A stretch of DNA of 64,000 nt from Akkermansiaceae bacterium (GCA_019634595.1 JAHCBC010000001.1:1054001-1118000); one strand, 5' to 3'; shown: positions 28,901 through 35,900, counted from the first letter of the stretch. Numbers and translations: made by a program. Notes: a model not told the origin generated them from the sequence alone.

Positions 28901-31788
28901 GGTTCAACGCCCGGAAACCTAAAAACGAGTCACCTGAGAACTTCTATGAATTCGGCCTCTACGAATCTCCGGACACGAAGCGGGCCCGAGCTACTCAGAG
29001 GCCTTTAGGAAAGACGGAGCCGCCTATCCAGGTTACCTCTCAGCCCGGACCCGCACAGAACATAGGTGAATTCCTAGGACAAATCAAGGACACACTTCCG
29101 GCGGCGGTCAAAGTGGCTGCGGATTCTTCCGGCCAGCGGCTCACGCTGGCGCAGGCCATCGCGGAGAGCGGGGCAAAGGCCAGACGCATCGCCGCGCAGT
29201 TGCGCGCCCGGGAGCTGGTCAACGGCGGGGACGGCTCGCTTTCCGACATCATCTTCGGCAGCAGCACGACCCATTTCGAGGAAGGCGTCCGCCACACCAC
29301 CAACCGCCTGCAGCAGGGTGCCTCCGTGCTCACCGTCTTCCATGAGGAGACGCACGGTTTCTGGAAAGAGGCGCTGGCCACCGGCCGCATCACCCGGCAG
29401 GAGGCCATCACCTTCCTCCGTGCGGTCGATACGGTGCTCTCCACCCGCACGGGTCGGGAGGGCCAGAGCCTGCGCCTGCTGCCGGAGGGGGATGTGGAGA
29501 TCACTGACGTCCATCTGGACGAGGCCATCGCGGAACTGCGGGAGGCGGAGATCCTCCGCACGCGGAAGGATGGCGGGCTGCCGCCGGGGCTGGTCTCGCG
29601 GAACCTGGCTGCCATCGCGCGGCTCTCCGGCCAGGGCACGGCGGGGAAATTCAAGGCGTTCTTCGACGGCATCCGCTCTTGGTTCGGCGTGGCGCTGGAC
29701 CGCTCCGTGGCCATCCGCCGCGGGCTGGCGGACGGCAGCATCAGCCAGGCGGAGTATGAAGGGTTCTTCGGGAAGTTGACCGGGAAGGAAGGGACTTCTT
29801 CCGTGCTGGACGCGGAGGGGAACATCCCGATCTCGACTTCGTTCTCGATCAGCCCAAGGGAGGCCATCGCAATCCGGAGTGAGATCGAGGGGCAGAAGTC
29901 CACCGAGCTATCCACCGAAGGCATCCCGTCCGACCTCAAGGCCAAGGAAGCGGTGCAGTGGATGAAGTCACAGAATGCCGAGGGCAAGACCATCCACCCA
30001 TCCATTGGCGAAATCGAGATCAGAAACCGGGGCGTCAAGAACGCGATCGGGCATCTTCTCAATCCACGCAAGGCCGCCGCACTGTTGAAGATGAAGGAAC
30101 TCATCCCGGGGGCAACCGTGATGCAGTTCAGGGAGCGGGAAGGAGCTTCTAACAGCTATCGTTTGGCAAGACGCGTGACGATTGATGGAACCGACTACGT
30201 GGCAAGAATCGTCATCGACACGGATGCCAACGGAAACCGCTACTACAACCATGAGCTTTCCGATCTGACCGAACTCCGGAAACGCAAAGATCCCCAACCC
30301 CTGATTCCCGGGGTTGACCCGAAGGGCCAACAGATCGGCGTCGAAGAGATTGAGGACAGTGGCAAGCTACTCCAATGGATCTATTCTGTCAATGAGGCGG
30401 ACCTTCAGGGAACAAGTTCCGGATCGCCTGATAACTCCGCCACAGCGGCGAATCCTCTGCCCCATCCGGAGAACCTCGGTGGCCTGCTGGATGACGGGAA
30501 TGACCTATCCTTTTCGCTCGGCCCTGCGCCCTCGCTCATCCGCCCGCTTGACCCTTCCACCCATACCGATCAGAATGAACACCATGAAAGACTACGAGAA
30601 CCCCTTCAAATCCTCGAAGCCCTCGGAGCAGAAACCCATGACCTCCGAAGAAGTCCGGAAGGCCTACGAACAAATGAAGGCAAGCGCCGGAAATCTAAAC
30701 AAGGGCGGCAACTCACCGATGATCCCGGAATCCTGGCGTGGGCACAACGTCATGGACGCATACTCGACCCCGGCCCCATCGAAGGACTCCGAGGCCAAGA
30801 TGCCCCTCACGGAGGAGAGCACACTGTAATCATTGATGGTCCCAGCCGCCGAGTCATCAAGCTGACGAAACCGGGGCTCTTCGGCGCGCAGGCGGAGGAT
30901 GCCATCGCCTATCTGGAGCGCTGGGCGCTGCACAACCGGGCCTTCGGCGATGATGTCGCCTTTGAGGGGCTGGTCACCTTGCCTGGAGAGCATGCACCCC
31001 GCGCTGTAATCTCCCAACGATATGCTGAGGGCCGCGATGCCACCATGGAGGAGCAGGCGGATTTCCTCAACGGCAAGGGCTTCCACGAGCAACCGGACGG
31101 ACGCTGGATCCACCCCATCCGCGGCATCACCGTGTGGGACACCATCACACCGGGCAATGTCATCGCCACGGCGGATGGCATGCGCGTCATCGACCTGCAG
31201 GTGGCACCCACCCCGTCGAAGGAACTCGCGGAAGTCCGCCTGCGCACCGGCATCGGCAGGGAGACTTCGTTTTCGATTGGCTCGGATAACAAGAGCCACC
31301 CACAACGGGGAGACGATGCGAGGCTGCCTGCGATCCCTGACAGCGAGCGTTTCCCAGGAGCGGAAATCGAAGGGGAAGATCAGTTCTTCAACTTCCACTA
31401 TGCACGGAGGTCCACCGAGGTATCCCCCAGCCTGTCCGCCTTCCTCGATGAGGATGGAGTGATCACCTACGGGATAAAAACACCTGCGGAAAATTCACCT
31501 GTCAGGGGTAAAGAGCTGTTCGACCGGATGATGGAGCATTTCGGGGAACGGGTGAAAGCCATCAGGGCGGAATGGTATTGTGACGACCCGGCGGATAACG
31601 ATCCGCGCTCCAACATCCACACCGCGAACCAACTCACATCCACCGGCAAGGCAATGGACGAAGCGGCGGCTGCGACATTCACCGGCAAGATGGCCGCACG
31701 GCATGGTTTCACCGCCGCGAAGGTGATGGAAACCCGAGGAACTCCTGGCAATTACACAAAGGTTATCGTAATCTTCCAAAAACCATGA
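25981..31788 (+). CDS. Giant phage ejection/polyvalent protein with toxin-like C-terminal cassettes
   Basis: 1,935 residues. Residues 1-90 are Pro/Ala-rich; about 95-820 form a helical core resembling large internal virion proteins. G-Q-R-L-T-L-A-Q-A-I-A-E occurs at 828 and again at 1051, and between them lies a PBECR-type nuclease-like domain with YYAIPVEIDGHH. A metallopeptidase-like site, HEETH, is at 1121-1125. GLADGSISQAEYEGFFG is at about 1248, then SFSIS at 1287 and a second PBECR-like domain (about 1300-1470, RRVTIDGTDYVARIVID). GGLLDDGNDLSFSLG begins at 1501. A kinase-like domain (about 1575-1750) has K1627, N1726 and D1738. SFSIG at about 1763 leads to an unknown C-terminal domain ending YTKVIVIFQKP. 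Domain names are by pattern only. The order suggests a virion core that delivers exchangeable effector tips. Confidence 0.75.
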   Translation: MAVSIPLHAPASRAASASTLEPSPPPEAGQEDTSGHVMPESPPTAATVPAAAPEPQPVKLPPPAPLTQEEIGTTVPAADAPGGIPQSSAAPAGMLHHLNAEDMRRRAAEEKNVLDWARWRADAHTRIFGAVLGDPKARAGVDISFDKEDPERAWRKVTVDAYLRSFIHGKPLPKGPLGRDLLRYKVSLVMFHGRGGDSDEAFHAELVKAAQGRKDFETLSTAMGEEASKSMLLQSLEPGAGETRTFADWRKENAAKIAPGQESLYMEMWNDTRYGVGDSLRRFGPELKEVWGAMKQGGGGSPSNTGKAILLDMVFRPIGAPDHYVSLTRDEMAKRDAGAVAFDIYDKLSEEDRGAFLGSLGLLVKALPKEARPSAVSNLLKTGGRMVDDLGRGSVSRFTLKGLEEEMNQGVADSKGPWGASEAEKKEAQENADRIRLDRLKQKNFVDEVRRMEREDYDPIRHFSKDSRDFFSLRTLENGIYGIPSVGASLGMMMLPGGGLMMYEAMRDSAYRDLRDHVLQSQKAAHGSSNEEAASLFAESAKSVVALPQTFVERMQSLGVVGRTPGVKQLMKAVQGRISGHLMRAGGTGLAATASETLLEEAQYQMPYVVQELAAALPQMTGIPAPEWYNGKDGAFDGFWTRQGSTFLSMSPLAIPAGKGSWTRDKRAQAFAEASPTHLAAFGLTQDGISGILEAKTQGQASLNEAVDRALAERDPFSESAKTAVEDLARLEEERMLAAETLRIGGDMPRFVSSPDGGWTLHDKEGRELGKAATNEEALRMAAAHTDAIHAADADQIAYLATMLEAGSITSATDAEGVRQTTTDFRPGQRLTLAQAIAEDGISGSASFSIAPSNPERDARQIKPLVIPSEILQGNRADWRKVVRDYIAEKLQGRTLINKDSGRPIHFNSQSRGEAPSKLRKEQAFRTATEIESITEEAVFLGSSAPGKGREADTSHFNYYAIPVEIDGHHAVAWFNARKPKNESPENFYEFGLYESPDTKRARATQRPLGKTEPPIQVTSQPGPAQNIGEFLGQIKDTLPAAVKVAADSSGQRLTLAQAIAESGAKARRIAAQLRARELVNGGDGSLSDIIFGSSTTHFEEGVRHTTNRLQQGASVLTVFHEETHGFWKEALATGRITRQEAITFLRAVDTVLSTRTGREGQSLRLLPEGDVEITDVHLDEAIAELREAEILRTRKDGGLPPGLVSRNLAAIARLSGQGTAGKFKAFFDGIRSWFGVALDRSVAIRRGLADGSISQAEYEGFFGKLTGKEGTSSVLDAEGNIPISTSFSISPREAIAIRSEIEGQKSTELSTEGIPSDLKAKEAVQWMKSQNAEGKTIHPSIGEIEIRNRGVKNAIGHLLNPRKAAALLKMKELIPGATVMQFREREGASNSYRLARRVTIDGTDYVARIVIDTDANGNRYYNHELSDLTELRKRKDPQPLIPGVDPKGQQIGVEEIEDSGKLLQWIYSVNEADLQGTSSGSPDNSATAANPLPHPENLGGLLDDGNDLSFSLGPAPSLIRPLDPSTHTDQNEHHERLREPLQILEALGAETHDLRRSPEGLRTNEGKRRKSKQGRQLTDDPGILAWAQRHGRILDPGPIEGLRGQDAPHGGEHTVIIDGPSRRVIKLTKPGLFGAQAEDAIAYLERWALHNRAFGDDVAFEGLVTLPGEHAPRAVISQRYAEGRDATMEEQADFLNGKGFHEQPDGRWIHPIRGITVWDTITPGNVIATADGMRVIDLQVAPTPSKELAEVRLRTGIGRETSFSIGSDNKSHPQRGDDARLPAIPDSERFPGAEIEGEDQFFNFHYARRSTEVSPSLSAFLDEDGVITYGIKTPAENSPVRGKELFDRMMEHFGERVKAIRAEWYCDDPADNDPRSNIHTANQLTSTGKAMDEAAAATFTGKMAARHGFTAAKVMETRGTPGNYTKVIVIFQKP
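28460..29166 (+). repeat. Perfect 38-bp direct repeats flanking an in-frame cassette
   Basis: Positions 28460-28497 and 29129-29166 are identical. They lie 669 bp apart (223 codons exactly), both coding SGQRLTLAQAIAE-type sequence. The enclosed segment encodes the first PBECR-like domain of the giant protein. Confidence 0.8.
30575..30829 (+). CDS. Nested small protein, candidate immunity or accessory factor
   Basis: 84 residues in a different frame inside the giant gene: MNTMKDYENPFKSSKPSEQK, then a helical charged part and a tail ending MPLTEESTL. The sequence looks like a real soluble small protein, while the large frame over the first half of the same stretch is Arg-rich and low in structure. 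It lies just after the SFSLG joint and before the kinase-like cassette, where an immunity gene would sit in a toxin array. Overlap of two frames over about 85 codons in GC-rich DNA can also occur by chance. Confidence 0.45.
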   Translation: MNTMKDYENPFKSSKPSEQKPMTSEEVRKAYEQMKASAGNLNKGGNSPMIPESWRGHNVMDAYSTPAPSKDSEAKMPLTEESTL

Positions 31789-32045
31789 ACGACAATCCCA
31801 TTCAGATCCGGGTCCTTCTGGACGAAGGCAAATCATGGCCGGAGATATTCCGTGGGATACTCTCCGGATTGCACCCGGAAAACCGCACCTATGTGCATCT
31901 CACCAGTGAACTCATGCGTTCATGCCGGCTCAAACCCGACGTGATGAACCATCTGCAACAGTGGGACTACTGGTTCAAGAAAACCGGCTATGATGATGGC
32001 GAGCTGGCCAAGGCCATCGAAGGAAAGATTTCTCCCAAAGATTGA
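31785..32045 (+). CDS. Candidate immunity protein for the C-terminal tip
   Basis: 86 residues, MNDNPIQIRVLLDEGKSWPE, soluble and mixed charge. The ATG overlaps the stop of the giant gene (ATGA), which indicates translational coupling to the last cassette. Its stop overlaps the TTG that opens the next cassette frame. A small single gene placed directly after a variable C-terminal domain is the standard arrangement of a toxin-immunity pair, and I infer that role. No family is recognised. Confidence 0.6.
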   Translation: MNDNPIQIRVLLDEGKSWPEIFRGILSGLHPENRTYVHLTSELMRSCRLKPDVMNHLQQWDYWFKKTGYDDGELAKAIEGKISPKD

Positions 32046-32668
32046 GCGAAGAGTCGGCGGACGGCAGCATCAGCCAGGCGGAGTATGATGGGTTCTTCGG
32101 CAGGCTGACCGGGAAGGAAGGGACCATTGGTTCCACAGCAGGTCCATCTCTGGCCACCGTCCGACAGACAGAACCCGGAGGGAAGACCATCTCCTTTTCC
32201 ATCGGCAAAGGATCAGATCCAGCGGACAAGGTGGGAGCCGTCGTCAACGGACCTTCACTCGCGTCGGTGACCACCGGCGTCATCCAGGCAAGACCCGGGG
32301 AGAAAGCCAGCGATGCGGCGTACCGGTGGCTGGCGGAGAATCCGCAGCATGGGCTGGAACGCTCCGGACTGGGGCCTGTCGTCTTCAACGAGGCGTCGAT
32401 CAAGAAATCCCTCGGCCACGGCTTCTCCGGCCCGAAGCTCAACGCCCTGACAGCGGTGCCGGAGGTGATCCGCAACGGGACCCTCATCGACGTGAGCATG
32501 GACCACACGGGCGAGGATCTGAGGAACTGGATCATCGTGGGGCCGGTCGAGATCGACGGAACCCGGCACCAGTTGTTCGCCCGCCTGCGTGCGGATACGA
32601 CTGCCAAAAGTCTCCAACCCCATTTCTATGTCCATGAGGTGATCCTGGATTCCACGTTCCGCAAATAG
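32042..32668 (+). CDS. Orphan cassette: core fragment plus PBECR-like nuclease domain
   Basis: The frame opens at a TTG overlapping the stop of the previous gene and has no early ATG. Its first 20 or so codons, SADGSISQAEYDGFFGRLTG, repeat residues ~1250-1270 of the giant protein (DNA 29728-29795 and 32057-32123 nearly identical). A SFSIG linker follows, then a domain with NEASIKKSLGHGFSGPKLN, VPEVIRNGTLI, VGPVEIDGTRHQLFARL and FYVHEVIL, the layout of PBECR-type nuclease-like domains in polyvalent proteins. It ends with TAG, and the frame stays open beyond it. Such truncated-core plus new-tip units match orphan modules of Rhs/CDI systems. Confidence 0.55.
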   Translation: MSEESADGSISQAEYDGFFGRLTGKEGTIGSTAGPSLATVRQTEPGGKTISFSIGKGSDPADKVGAVVNGPSLASVTTGVIQARPGEKASDAAYRWLAENPQHGLERSGLGPVVFNEASIKKSLGHGFSGPKLNALTAVPEVIRNGTLIDVSMDHTGEDLRNWIIVGPVEIDGTRHQLFARLRADTTAKSLQPHFYVHEVILDSTFRK

Positions 32669-32953
32669 ATAGAGTCCGATCCCCTCAAGACCGCGGCATC
32701 CTCCCGAGAAGGGACTGCTCCTAACGGTGGGATCGGACTCTACGTCAATCTAGCGGCAAAGGCGCTGGGAGTCAATCTGTCCAAACCACAGATCGAGGAA
32801 AATGGGAATACCAACCCACCGCATCACCTGCCCGACCCGAAGAAACTCGGCGGACTGCTGGATGACGGGAATGACCTATCCTTTTCGCTCGGATCGGAAT
32901 CTTCTCCCGGAGATAGCGAAGCGCGCATCAAGGCCGCCACATCAGATGCCCGC

Positions 32954-34480
32954 TTGAAGGTCGGCAAGGCCGATGTGGCATCCATCAGGCGGGCGGGCGG
33001 ATTCTGGCTTTCCCTGCATGGGGTGGAGGGTGCCGCACGTCTGCCGGAGCTGAAGGGCAAGGACATGGGGGAACTGGTGAAGGAAGCCAACGCGGTCATA
33101 CCCGGACTCTCCACCTATCCCTTCGGCATGATCGGAAATGCGCAGGTCACCACCATCGAGGACGGCATCGGCGTCGCCTTCATCTCCGTCGGTCCGGAGG
33201 GCGTGTGGGTCAATACGAGCCATTCCGGTGGACTGGACACCTATGGCAGCCCCGGCATGCATGAGAACCGCGTGAAGGCGTCCATGAGCCCCGCCGTCTA
33301 TCAGATCGCCCAGGCCTATGCGAAGAACAACGGTCTCAGATTCATTCCGGATCCGGCGGGCGTTTCGGCCATCGCCACCTTCCGCCGCTGGCCGCAACTT
33401 CTCTCCTCCGCCATCCGCATGGGCGACACCACGCACATCGACGGCACGAAGGATGTGGAAGGCTGGAAGGACGGCGACCACGAACACAACGCGGGCCTGC
33501 TGGCGATGCACGAATATGAATATGTGAGGCACTTTTTCCCCGAGATCGACGCCTTGCGTTTGAGCGCAGATTCCGCTACCATCGTGGACCATGCAGGCGC
33601 TCCCGTTTCCAGACAGACTTTGGCAGATCTCCTCGTGGGAGAACGTCACCCAAGCCGACTTGGAATTGGCAAAACAACATTGCGACGCGCTCTTGTCACG
33701 GGCCAACTGGCGGCTGAAGGGCGGCTGGAGCCTGGATCAGAAACTGGGACCGGTGAGCGAGGTGAGCGACGAGTACACCCCGGAGCAGTTCAGAATTTTG
33801 TGTCTGATCTCGGAAGCGGAGCTGCAGGGCCTCGTCCGAGACACGCCCTGAAGGAGATTTCGTATTCCATCGGCTCGGAGCCGGATTCACCCAACCAACC
33901 CCACCAACAAGATCATGGACAAGAAAGCGGAATGGTTCCCGGAACCGGAGAGTCACCGGATAGCCAACGAAGAAGCGAGGAGGAAAGCCGCAGAAGAATC
34001 CGCGAAGCTCTCTCCAGAGCAGAAGAAGACTATGGCGAAGAACGCATTGGAGACGGTTCGGAAAGCTATGTCTTCCGATTCGGACCCAGCCAGGTTCTGA
34101 AGGAATTCAAGAGCGATGGTATCGTGAGGTATCTTTCTGACGGAAGCCGGACCACCGATTCCAGTTTGGAAGCTGCGCGTGAGAAAGCGTCCGTCATCGA
34201 AGCGCTTGGCGGGATGCCGACGACTGCCTTAACGGCAGGGGGCAAAGTCTTCATTGTCCAAGATCGAGGCACCCCAATTTCGGAAACGGACTACCTTTCC
34301 ATCGAGCTTCCCTTCGGCATCGAGCCATCGCGGCACGGCATCTATAAGATCGAGATCGACGGGGAAGATTATCTCATCTCCGACCTGCGACCTGAGAACT
34401 TCGTGAAGGACCCGCAAGGCAACATCCGCCTGATCGATCTCATCACCGGCAAGGTGGCGAAGGGATCGACGCCGAAGTAG
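32954..34480 (+). CDS. Orphan cassettes: unknown toxin-like domain and kinase-like domain
   Basis: The open frame actually begins at 32669, directly after the in-frame TAG, and includes a perfect copy of the GGLLDDGNDLSFSLG joint at 32855-32892. It has no ATG before the domain; the first usable start is a TTG at 32954. Domain one (about 32950-33590) includes VNTSHSGGLDTYGSPGMHENRVKAS-like sequence and NNGLRFIPDPAGVSAIATFR, of a kind I associate with phage polyvalent proteins but cannot name. After a SYSIG linker (about 33862) a kinase-like domain follows with GDGSESYVFRFG, SDLRPENF (compare DLKPEN) and IRLIDLITG. The frame over 33591-33860 has low protein-like quality and another gene lies there. 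Confidence 0.5.
   Translation: MKVGKADVASIRRAGGFWLSLHGVEGAARLPELKGKDMGELVKEANAVIPGLSTYPFGMIGNAQVTTIEDGIGVAFISVGPEGVWVNTSHSGGLDTYGSPGMHENRVKASMSPAVYQIAQAYAKNNGLRFIPDPAGVSAIATFRRWPQLLSSAIRMGDTTHIDGTKDVEGWKDGDHEHNAGLLAMHEYEYVRHFFPEIDALRLSADSATIVDHAGAPVSRQTLADLLVGERHPSRLGIGKTTLRRALVTGQLAAEGRLEPGSETGTGERGERRVHPGAVQNFVSDLGSGAAGPRPRHALKEISYSIGSEPDSPNQPHQQDHGQESGMVPGTGESPDSQRRSEEESRRRIREALSRAEEDYGEERIGDGSESYVFRFGPSQVLKEFKSDGIVRYLSDGSRTTDSSLEAAREKASVIEALGGMPTTALTAGGKVFIVQDRGTPISETDYLSIELPFGIEPSRHGIYKIEIDGEDYLISDLRPENFVKDPQGNIRLIDLITGKVAKGSTPK
33591..33851 (+). CDS. Nested small protein, candidate immunity gene
   Basis: 86 residues from an ATG, in a different frame from the surrounding orphan cassette: MQALPFPDRLWQISSWENVT, then ADLELAKQHCDALLSRANW and a DEYTPEQFRILCLISEAEL end. 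The composition (balanced charge, Trp, Leu helices) is much more protein-like than the overlapping frame. It starts right where the toxin-like domain of the cassette loses character, which fits an immunity gene overlapping the toxin end. No family recognised. Confidence 0.55.
   Translation: MQALPFPDRLWQISSWENVTQADLELAKQHCDALLSRANWRLKGGWSLDQKLGPVSEVSDEYTPEQFRILCLISEAELQGLVRDTP
33915..34100 (+). CDS. Nested small helical protein
   Basis: 61 residues, MDKKAEWFPEPESHRIANEE followed by a charged helix (AEESAKLSPEQKKTMAKNAL). It lies out of frame within the orphan cassette just after the SYSIG linker, the same relative position as the nested gene at 30575 after SFSLG. Function unknown; it could be a small accessory or immunity protein or a chance frame. 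Confidence 0.4.
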   Translation: MDKKAEWFPEPESHRIANEEARRKAAEESAKLSPEQKKTMAKNALETVRKAMSSDSDPARF

Positions 34481-34511
34481 CGCAGCACGTTTCTGTTAGA
34501 GAGGCGGCGGA

Positions 34512-34922
34512 GTGTTTCCTCGCCTCGATGGCCGCGCCGTGGACATCGTGATGGATGGCCGCCCAAGCCGCGAGGGCCGGCGGCTTTCCCTGCTGCCGGA
34601 AAATTTCGACACGTTGTCCCGGGCGGACCAGGACGTCGCGCTCGACGAAGGCATCTCCGGACTGATGGAGGCGGAGGTCATCCGCACGCGGAAAGGCGGC
34701 GGCGCGAGGGAACTGCCCGCGGGCATCATCTCGCGGAACATGGCTGCCATCGCCCGGCTGGCGGGGCCACAGGCCGCGGGCAGGTTTGGTTCCTTCGTGG
34801 AAGCGTTCCGCGGCTTCTTCGGCCTGGCGACGGACCGCGCCCACCGCATCCGCCGCGGGCTGGCGGACGGCTCGCTCGACCGGGCGGACTACGATGCCTA
34901 CTTCGGCAAGCTGGGAGCGCGG
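34512..34922 (+). pseudogene. Truncated copy of the polyvalent-protein core
   Basis: Translation from about 34590 gives LLPENFDTLSRADQDVALDE, EAEVIRTRKGGG, GIISRNMAAIARLAG and RRGLADGSLDRADYDAYFGKLG. This is a diverged third copy of residues about 1160-1265 of the giant protein (LRLLPEGDVEITDVHLDEAI through FFGKL). It has no metallopeptidase site, no linker and no tip, and its homology stops at about 34920, close to the end of a minus-strand TPR gene. It marks the right edge of the cassette array. Confidence 0.65.
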
Positions 34923-34957
34923 ACATGGCCGCGCAGCCGCGATGTCCACCCTGCCAC

Positions 34958-35419
34958 TTACCACAGTGTGGCGAGGTCCGGATCCTCCACGGCCATGGCG
35001 GCGACGGCGGGGTCGATGCGGATGGCTTCCGCAAGGCGGGTGCGGGCAAGGTCGGTGCGGCCGGTGACGGCGGCGTAGCAGGCAAGGTTGAAGTGGATGA
35101 GGGGTTCCCGCGCGTGGAGCTTCAGCGCGTTCCGGAGGATGCCTTCCGCATCCCGGACGGAGCGGCAGCGGCGGGTGGCGTAGGCCAGCCAGATCCAGTG
35201 CTGGCTGTCCTCCGGGGCGAGGATGATGAGGAGGGCGGAGGTTTCCCGCAGGGCTTCCCAAGCGTGGGTTTCCGAGTGGATGTGGGCGCGGATGCGGAGC
35301 ACGATGGGATCCCCGGCGCGGTGGGGCGGGAGCAGGTCCAGCTCTTCCGCCGCGTCCTCCGCCATGCCCAGGTGCAGGTAGCCGAGGGCGGCCTGCAGGT
35401 TTCTCTCTCCGTCATCCAT
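34958..35419 (-). CDS. TPR-repeat protein
   Basis: 153 residues from the ATG at 35419 (MDDGERNLQAALGYLHLGMA). Two to three TPR-type helical pairs are visible: LQAALGYLHLGMAEDAAEEL, HWIWLAYATRRCRSVRDAEG and LIHFNLACYAAVTGRTDLAR followed by LAEAIRIDP, with the usual A-x-x-x-Y/G-x-x-x-A pattern. Such repeats bind peptides or other proteins. It lies in opposite orientation between two phage blocks and is probably a host gene. The open frame extends to 35461, but the residues before MDDGE lack TPR character. Confidence 0.7.
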   Translation of the reverse strand: MDDGERNLQAALGYLHLGMAEDAAEELDLLPPHRAGDPIVLRIRAHIHSETHAWEALRETSALLIILAPEDSQHWIWLAYATRRCRSVRDAEGILRNALKLHAREPLIHFNLACYAAVTGRTDLARTRLAEAIRIDPAVAAMAVEDPDLATLW

Positions 35420-35587
35420 GCCTTTCCGGAAACAACAAAGCCGGGAATGGCGGAGGCTCAAGCGGTTTCATGGAGAGGATTCACCACGAAGATGCGGAGG
35501 TGTCATTGGCGGATCGGAATGGATCTTTTGCCAAAAATTCTGACCGGAATCCGATCCAACCAGCCAATTCAGAAAGAGTTGAATCAA

Positions 35588-35678
35588 CCACAGATGAACG
35601 CGGATGGACACAGATCAGATAAGAGGAGGATTGGAATGGAGTTCTTCAATCTGTGTCCATCCGCGTTCATCCGTGGTT
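35588..35678. repeat. Inverted repeat of CACAGATGAACGCGGATGGA type
   Basis: The arm ACCACAGATGAACGCGGATG... at 35588 is matched by its complement ending at 35678. Related single arms occur at 58820-58848 and inside the element at 61300. The interval 35420-35900 holds no other gene. Confidence 0.65.
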
Positions 35679-35768
35679 CAAAATCCAACGATCAGGGTCT
35701 ATTCTCCCTAATGTAGGGACCCTGGATTTGCGCGGATTCAGATCCTGTGGATGCCAACCTGCACTTCA

Positions 35769-35865
35769 TGTTAAAAAATGAGGCAAATCTTAACACATTT
35801 TCCGGACGTGTTGCACGGAGTGACATGAGTGCAGCCTCATGTTAAAAAAACGGAATCTTTTTAAC
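35769..35865. promoter_or_regulatory. Two AT-rich 25-bp dyads, GTTAA(A)n...TTAAC, 72 bp apart
   Basis: GTTAA...TTAAC dyads at 35769-35793 and 35841-35865, each followed at the same distance by ACGTGTT (35805 and 35877). They are conspicuously AT-rich in GC-rich surroundings and may be a repressor/activator operator pair. The nearest starts are the minus-strand gene ending at 35901 and the plus-strand fibre at 36259. Confidence 0.45.
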
Positions 35866-35900
35866 GTATTCCCTGCACGTGTTACTCCGCCGCGCCGTCA

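Larger units (their letters stand above)
30484..32892 (+). repeat. Perfect 38-bp direct repeats coding LLDDGNDLSFSLG
   Basis: Positions 30484-30521 (giant protein) and 32855-32892 (downstream orphan frame) are identical, and each is read in the same phase of its own frame, giving LLDDGNDLSFSLG in both. Confidence 0.8.

Noticed and set aside
34923..35078. Extension of the truncated core copy to the stop at 35078
   Set aside because: The sequence beyond 34922 is antisense to the TPR gene and loses all similarity to the core.
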